Source: Ciona savignyi (Eukaryota; Chordata; Ascidiacea; Phlebobranchia; Cionidae). Taken from it: a DNA stretch of 64,000 bases. The notes beneath the pieces are model-generated. The model was given only the letters and a program-made list of their open reading frames with translations. It made no database searches and had not been told where the DNA came from. The stretch covers positions 201,402 through 265,401 of the forward strand of contig CH002606.1 of the NCBI GenBank assembly GCA_000149265.1, in the 5' to 3' direction. The position numbers and the translations under genes were made by a program. Positions 1 through 12,380 of this stretch are shown here, in pieces (the stretch's first letter is position 1; each line of letters begins with the position of its first letter).

Positions 1-1120
1 AACCGTAAGGGCAAGGTGATCAATGGTTTACTCCTTGATTTCCCATTCATAGGAATGGAGCAGGAATATCCAATTTACCTTACTTAGTTATAAAAACAGT
101 ATAAAAAATGAGAGTAAAAAAGTCCTGTACATCTAGCCTCGTTGATCCATTTGTGTATAAATAAAAAAACTCCCACAATCTTGCTACAGTGCTACCGACG
201 GTACTAATTTGCATAATTGGGGGTTAGGGAAGTCGTTTGGTCACCTGCCAGTACAAATTAATGTGCCCTATCTACCCACATAGAGACCCGGACCAATACT
301 TTGTGTACATTTAGACCACTAAGGCATTAAAGATACATTTTCGATGGAAATAATCTTTTTCGTTAGAATAAAATGATCAACATATTTTTCTTTCATTATG
401 TCGGTATTAGCTATCAGATTATCACATGAATGCTTTTAATGACATCCATATGTCATGTTGACTTTATTGTATTACTTGTCTCATATTTCCCCAAACCGGT
501 GTTATTTAATCTCATGTTGTAATCAGAGACCACTAGGTTACTAACTAGGATCGCTTCAATGGATCAGGTGTTTTTAAACTTAAAGTCCACAATACAATAG
601 GATCTGCCAACCTTTTAGTTCAGTTTTTTTTTGCTTCTTTAACAAATGATAGTTAAAGGTACACACATTTAAAGTATAGCAAAAGGGAAGTGAAAGAAAG
701 GAGTAAAACAATATGTGTTACAGCATTGCATGGATGAATAATATTTTAAACAATTTACGGATAGAATAGATTAACAAAAACCATCTCTATATTTGATTCC
801 TTTGTCAACACAATCAACATCCACAATTATAAATTAAACAACTGGTATAGCAACATGTTGCTAAAGTACTTACGCTGGCAGCGAGTTTAATTATTACATT
901 TTATTGTTAATCATACAACAAAAGTTTATAATCAATTAGTCAATTTCATTTGGTCCAAAGATTTAAATATTTTCGCACAGCTGGCAGTTTCATCATCTCC
1001 TTTAAATAAAATGAATTCAATTCGTCGTTAGATAAACAATAAAATGTAATAATTACTCTATCAACGGCCAAAGTAAAACTACAACGATAAACATGAATAT
1101 CCTATCCAACTACCATCCAG
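1..1120. other. No exon recognised; probably intron of the first gene
   Basis: AT-rich sequence with no open frame that looks coding. The last ~30 bases (about 1088-1110) match the 3' tail of the SINE family that fills this window (aaacatgaatatcctatcc). Because the first exon at 1121 begins inside a protein, upstream exons must lie further left, and this stretch is most simply read as intron. Confidence 0.5.
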
Positions 1121-4100
1121 ACTAGCTGAGCTCTCCCAACATTACGAGCTTGAGTATCGACCGAGCAGCGACGAAATGCTCACGGTGCTGGAGAACTACG
1201 ATGACGTGATGTCCCTCATCACCTCCCCTGGTCGCCGCTTCCTGGGAGCAGACGGGAGATACTTTGCTGCATCCAAGATCCAAGCCACCTGGAAGAGATT
1301 CAGGGACAGAAGAGCGTACCTCCAGTATAGAAAACAAAGGTGAGCTGATTTGAGACGGTCCTGTGGAGGCAGCTTTAAGATGAAGTTCATTTTATTATTT
1401 GTAATCCGAAATTGTAAATTCAGTTAATTGAAGAACCACAGGAATATTTTTATATGATTCCCCTTGAAATATACCAAGAATATGTCCACCTAAAAAGCTG
1501 CCTGTGGTAATTTTTGATTTCATATACTTTGGATTTACAATTTTGGATTGAAAGTTGGTTCAAACAAAACAAGAATTTACGGAACAATAACTGTCATGTT
1601 AAATTTTATCCTTGTATATTTTTTCCGTTGAAATTTGTAGCAGATAAGATACCTGTGACTGAAAACGCAATTGTCAGATTAATCCATTTACTTTGTCCCA
1701 CTTAGTTAGTTTGGAGTCCAGTCAAAAATGCAAAGTTTTTACACAGCTTTAAAAATTTTTAACTTGAAATCAATTAACAACTATTTACAATGAACCTGAC
1801 ATTCATGTTGTATCTGTGTCAAGGTACCGCATCTATTGAAATATGTTAAATTCAATGTAGAGATTTCCGCAGTTTTATATAAAATTAATACACAGATGGG
1901 CAGCTGGTGTTATAGCGATATCATGGATCATGCACGTACGAATGTCCCGAATGAGAAAAAGGCTTCGAGAGATCAGGAAAGGACATCTGGATAACTTCAG
2001 AGCGAGAGCAAAGGTAAGAATTTACCAGCAAGTGCATGACAACTAAAAAAGTGGACAAAACCATGCAAATGATATCATTGGTGACTGGATAGATTAGCAC
2101 AAAGTTGTACATTTATTTTTATGATAAAAAAGAGTGCCTATATTCTTATTTCATAGTAATTAGTAAGAAATTATTAATCAACCTGCCAACAATAAGTAAT
2201 GGGTTCCAGAGGTTGGTAGCACGAGTTTATTATTTTGCATCACATATTTTAGTTTAATGACTAATTGGATGCAACAAAGGTAACATTCATCGGTGCTTTG
2301 CCTAGGTACATAACTCCACAGAATATTGGTAAAGACAGGAGCTGGATGACAATTGTAATTAATATTTTACACTGACTAAATCAGCTTTTGCACCAGCCCA
2401 GTGGTATTTATTCATTAACATCTCGTATATGGATAGATCAAACCATAGATATATTACTTACAAAACATAACGATCTCCATAAGCCAAGACATATACAACC
2501 TTGTCATATCTGGATGGAAGGTTGCAGATTTAAAAGCAAACTCGGTACTTTTGCTAATTATGATGGTATCTAGTCAATGCATATCATGGACAAAATACCA
2601 GTTTAAACTTTCCTTCCTGCTATATTAGAAATACCAAACCGACCCAACACTACATTCCATTTAGTTTAGTTTAGTTTATTCATTTTTTTGCCCCAGTTTT
2701 TAAAAATGCCAAACTAATATAATCACGACACAGGTACGGGAAAAGTCATCGAAAAAAGGATATAAAATTAATAAGTATAGCGGACTCGGCCGCCAAACCT
2801 AGGTGAAAGAACAATATTTAGCAATCAAAATTTAATTAAGACCAAACAATTAAACTTGACAGACGCTTGCAGTTGAATGGGGTCGGATCAGCACATCACG
2901 GAGAGTAGTGGTGCATGTGCCGTCCCTGGGGTATCCGACCCAGATCCGATTCGGCTTCACTGGCTTCGACCGCAAGCAGAATTCTCAGATGGCGCGGCTC
3001 TGTGATCTGCTTGGTGAGTTATCAAGATTGGGGCTTTCCCCCAATAAAGTAGGGGGGGTATTTGAAATCATAGCTTAAATATATCTTTTTAGCATGTAAG
3101 TATTTTTCACTTCAACGCCCATTAGTAATATAGGAGTGCTACATGGAAATGATAAACCATTTAGATGGTTATTAAGGGACACTGGGACAGAGCAAATTTT
3201 TTTGTTTTGTGCTCAGACTGTTTTGTGGTGTTTTAGTAATTTTTCACAATACGTGGTTAGTTATTCTTGTTAGTAACAATACTGAAGAATATAGCATGGA
3301 TCTAATAATTATGGATGGATATGTTTGCATCAAGTGACGAATGTATACATGATTATGACCGATATCATGAATCAATTTTAATTGTAATTGAATGTTCTTC
3401 CTTTCAATTTACATCTGCATGAACTTAAAATTTCCACTTCAACATTCCATCAGATCCCAATGTCGATGTGATCTACGTGTCCCCTGTGCAAGTGTTAGAT
3501 GAACTGCAGCAATATTACTGCAAGTTGTTGGGGTTAAAGGGGGCGGTTGAGGAAGGGGACCCAGAAAAAGTTGGGGATCTTTCTTCAAGGTTCACTATTG
3601 TCACCCCAGAAGCGCTCAATAAATTCCCGGTCAGTACCTCAGTTCTGTGCTTTTTCTTTCCAATAGTGTTAGAAAAGTAGTGTTCATATAGAAACATCAT
3701 TTTGTCTGCATTTTTAAAAAAATTATAAAAAAAGGTTCTTTTTTTGTTAAAATTCCAGAAAAGATTTTTGCTTTATTTACATCATTGTATTTTTTTGTTT
3801 AATTTTGCGTATTTTTTTCATAGATTTTTGTGTGATGATTAATAGGATACTCCTAGATACTCCTATAGAACATTTCTGGGTAATAAGTTTTTAGTAAAAT
3901 TTTTGTAATTTTTTACTTATACTGACATCCCAAAGTGGGACAAATAAACTAATCGAACAGACAGATGACACGGTTTTAGGCAGTTGACTATAACTGGCTA
4001 AAATTGTCCTTTTAAATCTGTTATTTTATCCCATAATACTTTGAAGATACAAAGCATCAAGTTTATGAACATTAAATATGTAGTTTAGTTTGATGTTGCT

Positions 4101-7100
4101 TTTTTATATAAACAATATTTGACTTTTTTTAACAAGTAGTAAAATAATGAAGCAAAATATTTTGCCTAAAACTCACATTTGTTATTTCTTTATCAGACCC
4201 ATCACATGTGCCTCGCTTCCCATCTAAAGTACAGTCCATGTGCGATATCTCGTATCAAGAAGCTTATCGCTGGGCGGGATGCTTACTATGTACCTGGTGT
4301 CATCCATAAAGACGATGTTTCTGTGGCCGACAGTTTGAATATCCCAATCCTTGGATGTGAACCAGAGGTATAGCAACCTATGCTGCTTGTCTGTATTTAT
4401 GGATGTGGGAAAACACAGGGGCTGTTATAACACTTGGCCATCAAATAACTATTATAACACTTGTATAACAAATTACTTTTGTACACTTTTAAACACCTTT
4501 ATAACATGTAGCCATCAAATTACTAATATAACACTTGTATAACAAATTACCATTATAACCTTAGTACACTTTTAAACACCTTTAGAATGCTTGCCATCAA
4601 ATTACCTAGTTTCGGTTACCAGACGCCAACTGTCTCTACAGAGACGTCATCTTTATAAGTGCCTGGTTAACGGAACTAATGCAGTGTGTTAAATATTATA
4701 GAAACATCGCCACATTTGTTTTTTTAATCCATTAAACCAATGTGATCAGGCAGCAACCGCTAAGAACCTTTCCCAAGATCACAACTGAGCATTCAATAGT
4801 AGAATGACAATTTATTTTTATTTCAAACCAATTTTCCACATTCACAGATCAGCCATCTGTACAGCAGTAAGTCAGGAGCGCGGCGAGTATTTGCCGCCGC
4901 TGAGGCTACAACCCCACCTGGCGACCATGATATCTACTCAGCGCAACAACTCCACGAAACGATGGCGAGATTGATATGCGAGAATCCAACCATCACGAAG
5001 TGGTTGATGAAAATCGACGCTGGTTTCGATGGAAGATCAATAGCATATATCGATGTTAACAAGTAAGATGGTTGTGCATTGCCATTTTATCTAAGTGGGT
5101 TATAATGTTCAGCCCCTCTTTACAGTAGTTGGGATATCTTGTGTACCGGGTCTTTTCCTATCCTACCCTACAACAATTTGGGTTAATTTTGTTGGGTTTC
5201 AAGCACTAAGCACCAGGATATTTATGTTTTATCTTCGTGACTGTAAATACATAAGGGAACGTTCTTACATAGGCAATCTTCAGATTATCTTTGACCTGCT
5301 GTTGGGTCACCGGAGCTATTGCAGTGTTTAATGGTTTATGATGCAGACATATTAAGGGATTGCTAACATTATTGTTTAATTAAACTTTGTCTAGTGGTTT
5401 GCCTGTTGATCGGATTCGTCTAGTGGTTTGGCTGTTGAATAATGCAACCAGATGTTGAATAACACAATTTTGTTTTGACCAGATAGGGCTGGTTTCGATC
5501 CAACCACCCACTGGCTGACATGATATGAATTAGCTAACCAATCTTACAAAGATACAAATGTTTCATCCATACAATTTACACAACGTGTTTATTTTACAGA
5601 CATCTACCTTGTTATCCATGGATGGTACGGGAGAGCAAAAGATATGGGGAAAAGTGGTGTAAAAAGTGGGCACAGGTAAGACAACTTGTACTAAACATAA
5701 AGATTTTATTTAAAAACTTGTAATTTTAAAGTTTCAAGTTTAATTTATAAAAAAGTTAGGAAAGAATAGGTTCAGTAATTATTGTTATTTTTATTCACGT
5801 TATGGTTATTACAGAATCCTCCTGTTTATGGGAAGCACTGGTATCATTATGGGTCCCAATTGAAAAATTGGGACACATATTGTTTTTGTCCGTTTTTTTT
5901 TTGTTTTTTGTTTTTTTTTTGTCAAAGGATTGTTCTTTTTTTAACAAAACATGGAGAAGAAGTTTGGTTTAATAACTATGGGACCCATGCGTTTATGCTT
6001 GCAGAAACAAAAACTACATAATGTGTATTAAATACAAAATATGGTTTGGGAACCTGTAGCATGAATATATGGCATGCAACATGTGTTTTACAAATAGTGG
6101 TGGTTAAACACGTGGTTGACACTCTCTAGTTACTATATGTGTTTCTACTGTTTTATTTTTAGTCCATTAAACCAACTGGTTTGTGAAAAGTCTGGTTTTA
6201 AACCTTGGACATTTGCAGACATTTACAGTTACTGTGTGTTGCATGCTTGAGTAGCCGACGGTGTGTCTCGAACATGCAACTTCATTGCTTGAAGCATGGA
6301 TAGGAGGATAGGATATTCATGTTTATCCCCGTGAATGGGAAAACCTAGGGGGTTAGTTAACACACGAAAAAACCTGAAATATGACAGATTGAATTATAAG
6401 TACATGACAAAGTATAATTTAATACACCAACTTACTTAGGATGCAGCATACACCAAAGTGTTGTGTGAGTTACCTGATACATTGGATAACTTCGCTTGCC
6501 CTGCTAATCGGGAAGTATTTCCAAACTGGGTGGATTTCCTTGACGCCTATCTTGGCCAGGTTTGCAACTTTCAATCTATTTTATCTATTTGCTTTTTCCT
6601 TTTGTTCTTTTTTCCACTTTTTTTAACTGGCAAATATTAATTTGACTGTTTTTACATATACAAATAGAATCTTTCCAAATATGTAGCATAGTTTTATGGT
6701 TTGATTTCGGAGATTCTCATAACTTTCATTACATTATATTATTATTTGAAAAAGGTTTAATTCTATTTCCTTATTATTCTGTCACAAATATAAATTCTGT
6801 CAAAAGATATTTTAACCCTGGTAACATAGATTCACAAATTCAGTGCTTTTATTGTAATCTGTCTGTGATACCACACAACCATTATTCTTCATTTTGGCAT
6901 TTTATATGTAAAACCAGAGATAAAACAATGAAGCAGTGTTTTATAGCTATAGTGTATATAGTGAATAGAATAGGATATTCATGTTTATCCCCGTGAATGG
7001 GAAAACCAAGGGGGTTGACACACGGGCAATCGTCAGATCACCCCGCGCCCACCGTCGGGTTACCGGAGATATTGCAGTGTGTTGTGTATGATAGACACCT

Positions 7101-10100
7101 TTTTTCAATTTGGTAGAACCCATTATTTGGTAGAACCTCCAGACTAACCGGTTGGCCATTAGGAAGCATTAAAGTACATAACAAAGCTCGGAAAGATGGA
7201 ATGTTATTCAATCCAGGGTGGAATCATTGAGGCCTACCCACCAAACGAGAGCGTCACCTGCCTCACCATCGACATGCTGATTGACCCGACCGGCACCGTT
7301 CACATGACATCGTGTGGCGATCAGATTCACGCAGAGAACCCATTTCGATGCTGGGGAACCTCAGTACCGCAGGTGTGTGGAATGAGTGTGTTACGGGGGT
7401 TTGTAGGGTTTGTTGGACACTTTTATTTGTTGTCATTAGTGGTATTGTCATGAAATTTAATCCCAAATATGTGGATCTCTCATGAGTGTCCTTCAGCATC
7501 TACCTTATACCACCGAATTGCTTGTTTTCTGTTAAAAAATGGCGATTTTGTAGAAAAAAAATTTAAGGCACGTTATCGGAACCATTAAAGCGTTTGAAAT
7601 ATTGTTCCATTGCTCTGATTTTTTGATAAAGGCAACTCGTGTTAAAGCCTATCGGGTAGACCACACATGACAATGTTAAGGGAATTGAACTCAGTACCCA
7701 AATAGTTTGGTCACTATGCTTAAACTCAATGTGCTAACCATCATTTTAACTCCAGGCATCAGTTGAACCAACTTTGTTGAACGATGTTTCACTACGAATT
7801 GCTGAAGCTTGCAGAGCAAGAGGCGTCGTCGGACATTTTTCCATCGACTATGTCACATTCATAGACCCAGTAACGTACAATCAGAGTCTCTGGGCAACTG
7901 ATTTAACTTTGGCTTACAGGTAACAAATCAGGCTCGTTACTAAGATCGTTTTTGGTATAAAAATCAGTACATGAATTGGGCGCGTTAACTATTTGGCCAC
8001 ACAACCATTAGAGTCAAAATAAACTTTGTTTTTTGGAATGTTCAAGAAACGTAGGATGCTACCAATGGTGATATTAATCTTGGATATGATTATGGCCATG
8101 TTGTGGGTGCTATAAATGATAATTGTTATAATATAAGTGCTGAAAATTTATTGGGTCAAAAACAGCCATTTGCTTTGTCAGCTTATTGTTAAAGGCACCT
8201 GGAAATCGCCCAAACAGGGTTAAACAAAAATTGAACAAACGTCTCAATTATATACAACACTCCAATGGCTCTAAAACAAGATGGTGGAGTAAGATAATTT
8301 GCCGGTGTGAAAAATCCCAAATTTTTCAATTTATTCCTATAAAAAATTAATCTTCATCACTTTATAATAAAATATCTTCCTCATCCACCCTCTTCAGTGA
8401 TCAGATGGCGATGACTCGAATGGTGCTCTTCGTCACCGGTGGTCACCTGGATGCGGCGAGATGCCAACTCACTGTTCCTCCTCCTCCTAAACCAAAGCAG
8501 GGAAGATTCAAGAAGAGAGATGAGGGGAAGGATAAAGGGGTGAGTTTTTATTAAAGCTGACAATATATGTATGTGGAACATATAGGATAGGACAGCGGTT
8601 CCCAAACTTTTTTGTTGGCGGCGCCTTTTGTAAACTTATTAAACCTTGCGGCTGCCTCATAAAGCCAAAATTTTCAAACTGCATGTATTGTATATTGTAT
8701 ATCCAGACTATAGCATGCATTTGGATAACCATTCATAAGCCTGCCTGTCCAATAACCTAATTTGCCGACTATTCGTAGAATTGGAACCTATAACTACTAA
8801 AGTGACGAACAGTCAATTAATGCAAAGCAGTTATTTGACAAACCCATTATTCGAAAACAATTGCCATGTTAGTGAGCAAATAGTGGCAGATAACACCGAA
8901 CCAATGGATTTTACAAGTAAAACGAATGCTGTATGCCAGTGTATGGGGTTGCACACCAGGCTCAAACATCTCCCATGAACGTTTTACTGGTGTAACACAC
9001 ATGTACTGTTTTTTTTTGGAAAAAAAAACAATAAATGCAGTAACTTCCGCATGCTTTCGCGGCGCCCCTGACAAAGTCTCGCGGGCTCCCCAGGGCGCCG
9101 CGGCGCCCAGTTTGGGAACCGCTGGGATAGGATATTCATGTTTATACCCGTGAATGGGAAAACCAAGGGGGTTAACACAAGGATAATCGTCAGATCACCT
9201 CGCCCCACCGTCGGGTTACCAGAGCTTTTTTAGTGTGTTTGTTGTGTATAATTAAGACATACCTTCAATTTGGTGGAACCCGATAATGATCCGCTGGGTT
9301 CAGACAATGTCTGTTAAGTGCCATGCTCAAGGACACAACCACCTAGCTAGCGACCAATTTGAAACTTCAACCTTTCGGCTGAAAGGCGCCGCACTAAGCC
9401 ACTAGACTAACGGGTCGGACATATATTTCTTATTCTCACAATATATTTGTTGAGACTTGTATTGAAAAGAGTCCAAGCATTCGACTGAATAGCTTGGTGG
9501 GTTAGTCACCTTTTAGCTGAATGGTTGTTAAATCAAAGCTGGTTTAGTTTATTCATTTTTTGCCCAAGTATTTAATAATGGCAAACGAATATAATTACGA
9601 TACAGGAACAGGAAAAGATGGCAAAATGAACAGTCATTAAAACACGTCATTAAAAAAAGGATATAATTTAATAAATATAGCGGACGCGGCCACCAAACCT
9701 ACAATATGGTTGCTTTGGTGTCAGTACCACATTCGTGACAGGGAGAGACACAACCACTTTATACCAACCAAATGGTTAAAACAAGATAAACTGAACAACT
9801 AGTTCAACTTTCTTTGTTTCCAGCCTCCACCAAACTTATCAAGATTCAGCGTAATGAGCACCAATCTCGTCCACACCAATATGGCTGTGGTTCACTACAG
9901 TGTCTTCTTCCAGGTAAGTTGGCTCTTGTGTTGCTTTCTATGTAGTTTTGTTTCATATGTAACCATTACAACTGTTGTATTACCATATACCCCGTGTTTC
10001 CTTGTATCTGCCCTTAAATAATGAATTTTTAAGCAGAAAAAGGAGCAAAATGAGCAAAATTTACTTGTTAGTGTGTTGTCTTTCAGTCAAATGGTTGTAT

Positions 10101-11586
10101 GATCGAAACTTATTACCAGCTAGTCGGTTTTCGTCCTTGGGCTATGTGCTTAGTGGACTTTGCCTGAAGCAATAGATTAATGTGTGAAACTAAAACCCTA
10201 GAAACAAGTTATCATACAATGTTTTAATTAAATATAACACGCGGTAATAGCTCTTGTAACCTGATGATGGTCACGAGATAAATGATCACCCGTGTTCTAA
10301 TTCTCACATGTTTTTACGTGAATATAACAATATTATATCCTAACTATTTTAATTTACGTGGATATAACAATATAATATCCTAACTATTTTAATTTACGTG
10401 GATATAACAATATAATATCCTAACTATTTTAATTTACGTGAATATAACAATATTATATCCTAACTATTTTAATTTACGTGGATATAACAATATAATATCC
10501 TAACTATTTTAATTTACGTGGATATAACAATATAATATCCTAACTATTTTAATTTAAGTGGATATAACAATATAATATCCTAACTATTTTAATTTACGTG
10601 GATATAACAATATTATATCCTAACTATTTCAATTTACGCGAAAATAATATGAATATCATATCTTAACCATTACACTGCAAATATTTCATCATTCCCAGAT
10701 GTGCAGAGCTCATGGTATCGGGTTTGATATCAAGGAAAGGCAAGGCACAGTCTTCACGTTGGTGGATTCTTCAAAGCGAGAAGAACTTGGAATGCTGTAA
10801 GTGATAAAGTAGTTTGGTGTGGTGTATATCGGCCGGTTGCCTCATTGGTAGCCTGGCAGAGTAGGATAGGATATTCATGTTTATCTGGAAACCAAGGGAG
10901 TTAACGGGAAAACCAAGGGGGTTAACACACAGGCAATCGTCAGATCACTTCGCGCCCATTGTCGGGTTACCGGAGCTATTGTAGTGTGCATGATTTACAC
11001 ATTTCTTTAATTTGGTAACACCCATTAATCCACTGGGTTCAAGAAATTTCTGTTTAGTGAGTATAATCAAAAATGTGCTGAGGTAACACCTCCGCTATCT
11101 AGTGGGTTGTTTCTTTGGGCAATAATTTAGTGAACGTTGCCTGAATCCGATAGATTAATTGGTTAAAACAGTTTATTGCAATCTCGCTCACATTCAACAC
11201 AATGCAATAGTTAACCTGGCGCTGGGCACGAGGTAATCAGACGATTTCCCGTGTCACAAATCCTCTTAGATTTTATCATGGTATAGACACGAGTTTCCTA
11301 TCCTATTATGTACTAAACGTTCTGATTATGGATAGTTCCCTGCATTTAATAATGAGATACAACGTTGCTTACTTATTTTCTTTCTGTGGATAGGTCCGTC
11401 GGAGAAGACTTGCCGGGAGCGTTAGCGTCATTTGCGCGCAATCTGACGGTTATCCACCAAGAAATATCAGCACCGAATATGCAGGGCCGAACCAACTTCA
11501 AGGCAGCTGTGGACGACATTGAATCGATTCTTGGTACAACAGCTCAAAATGAAAAAGAAGACGTGCAGGGAAAAACGACCGAGTAA
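1121..11586 (+). CDS. IQCH: IQCH-like protein (IQ motif-containing H), C-terminal part, 14 exons
   Basis: Exons 1121-1339, 1896-2013, 2863-3013, 3454-3629, 4197-4367, 4848-5062, 5600-5675, 6440-6559, 7217-7372, 7756-7919, 8398-8539, 9824-9913, 10699-10796 and 11394-11586. All have AG/GT borders and matching phases, giving 695 codons plus stop TAA. The first visible exon ends in an IQ motif ([15 protein letters not shown]) and the next is also basic and helical; IQ motifs bind calmodulin. Later exons carry blocks I recognise from [80 protein letters not shown] and [12 protein letters not shown]. The C-terminal half resembles an ATP-grasp-like fold. The vertebrate protein is roughly 1,000 residues, so about a third is missing to the left. 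IQCH is known as a sperm/testis protein; a role here is inference. Introns hold many SINEs and MITEs. A poly(A) signal follows. Confidence 0.9.
2655..2815. repeat. Dispersed repeat, copy 1
   Basis: A block starting near gtttagtttattcattttt and ending near agcggactcggccgccaaac recurs at 9541-9710 in the same orientation with scattered changes. Its start also resembles 52850-52930. No coding capacity is seen; it looks like a short 3'-truncated or non-autonomous element. Confidence 0.6.
4440..4600. repeat. Imperfect tandem repeat, ~74 bp period
   Basis: acacttgtataacaaattac recurs at 4457 and 4531, and the surrounding block (acacttttaaacaccttt, gccatcaaatta) repeats with it about two times. It lies in the intron after the exon ending at 4367. 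Confidence 0.7.
5846..6130 (-). mobile_element. Internally deleted copy of the element found at 20374-24412
   Basis: Read on the - strand this begins with ctagagagtgtcaaccacg and continues through the same ~190-bp block (gtttctgcaagcataaacgc, gtcccatagttat) seen at 20374 and 22364. It then jumps straight to the A-rich right end (ggacaaaaacaatatgtgtc). The ~333-bp internal repeats of the large copies are absent. It sits in an intron of the IQCH-like gene. Confidence 0.7.
6299..6370 (-). mobile_element. SINE fragment (3' tail only)
   Basis: Contains aggatattcatgtttatccc followed by the gggaaaacctagggggtt block, which is the reverse complement of the common SINE 3' end. The tRNA-like head is missing. 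Confidence 0.75.
6963..7160 (-). mobile_element. tRNA-derived SINE, 5'-rearranged
   Basis: Carries the tail, the caatcgtcagatcacc block, the accgtcgggttaccgga block and the caatttggtagaaccc block of the SINE. It ends with a remnant of the head (ctccagactaaccggttggc), so the middle of the head is deleted. Confidence 0.8.
8593..9124. mobile_element. hAT-type MITE (532 bp) with perfect 8-bp target duplication
   Basis: The ends are imperfect inverted repeats: cagcggttcccaaac on the left and gtttgggaaccgctg on the right, each followed inward by GC-rich ggcggcgcc / ggcgccgcggcgcc. It is flanked by the 8-bp direct repeat ggatagga (8585-8592 and 9125-9132). An 8-bp duplication and CAG-type ends are hallmarks of hAT elements. 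No transposase frame is present, so it is non-autonomous. It inserted into the tail of the SINE that follows. Confidence 0.85.
9125..9420 (-). mobile_element. tRNA-derived SINE, near full length
   Basis: Reverse-strand copy with tail at 9125 and tRNA-like head at about 9360-9420 (B-box-like region and cactagactaacgggtcgg). The hAT MITE at 8593-9124 is inserted in its tail. Confidence 0.85.
9541..9710. repeat. Dispersed repeat, copy 2
   Basis: Second copy of the block at 2655-2815: gtttagtttattcatttttt at one end and agcggacgcggccaccaaac at the other. Confidence 0.6.
10316..10640. repeat. 40-bp minisatellite, about 8 units
   Basis: The unit starts acgtggatataacaata and ends tcctaactattttaattt. 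Units differ by a few substitutions (gaatat/ggatat, atatta/atataa). It lies in the IQCH-like intron between exons ending at 9913 and starting at 10699. There are no spacers, so it is a simple tandem array. Confidence 0.9.
10862..11120 (-). mobile_element. tRNA-derived SINE, truncated, with a small internal duplication
   Basis: Starts aggatattcatgtttatc, then has a duplicated ggaaaaccaagg-type stretch, then caatcgtcagatcac, gttaccggagctatt and the aacacccattaatccactgg block. The tRNA-like head is missing or degenerate. Confidence 0.75.
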
Positions 11587-11769
11587 TTTTTGTTTTTATG
11601 ATTTTTTGCTTTCATGACGTAAAACTACATCCCTGTTTCAACACTGTGCATGCCTCGTTTTTGCAAGTATATCATTATATATTGATTGCTATGTTTTATG
11701 TTTTATCTATGTTTTGTTATTAGTTTTACCTTCTGTTCCATTCCGTCCAGAATATTGCGCGGTTTACTC

Positions 11770-11775
11770 AATAAA
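11770..11775 (+). promoter_or_regulatory. Poly(A) signal of the IQCH-like gene
   Basis: AATAAA lies 184 bases after the TAA stop of the last IQCH-like exon, with no other gene between. Confidence 0.6.
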
Positions 11776-11904
11776 AACTGTTGCAAATAAGTTTTCGTTG
11801 TCTATGAGTATGAATATTCTTTGAATGCATGGAAAATACCTAGACTTAAACGAGGGAACGGGCAGATTAATATGTTTAGATATTTCGTTAAAAATTCGGA
11901 CGGC

Positions 11905-12187
11905 AATAATTATTATCCCCGTAAGTAGGAACCAAGGGTTTAACACACGGGCAATCGTCAGATCACCTCGCGCCCACCGTCGGGTTACCGGCCTACCGGG
12001 GCTATTGCAATGTGTTGTGTATAATTCACACATTCCTTCAATTTGGTGGAACCCATTATTTCGCTGGGTTCGGACAATATCCGTTAAGTGCCTTGTCCAA
12101 GGACAACTGATTACCCAGCGACCAGTTTCGAATCTGCAACCCTTTGGCTGAATGGCGACATACTAAACTACTAGACTAATCTGTCTG
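11905..12187 (-). mobile_element. tRNA-derived SINE between IQCH-like and FAM216-like genes
   Basis: Shows the 3' block (ttatccccgtaagtaggaac), caatcgtcagatcacctc, accgtcgggttaccgg, tcaatttggtggaaccca and a head remnant ending actagactaatctgtctg. Confidence 0.8.
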
Positions 12188-12380
12188 ACAATAATGTGTG
12201 CCAAACCTACTTTTTTTAATTTTAAGTGCGCCAATCATTAAAACAATTAAAATAGTAGAAAAAAATAATTCAATATAACTTCCCGTTGATCTCCCCAATG
12301 TATAATACGAACACAAACACAAAAATATGTCATTTAACCACATATGGCGCCCTAGAGACACTAGTTAGCTTGAAATCGCG

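Noticed and set aside
10316..10640. Direct repeats resembling a CRISPR array
   Set aside because: Units are contiguous without unique spacers, in a eukaryotic intron: a minisatellite.
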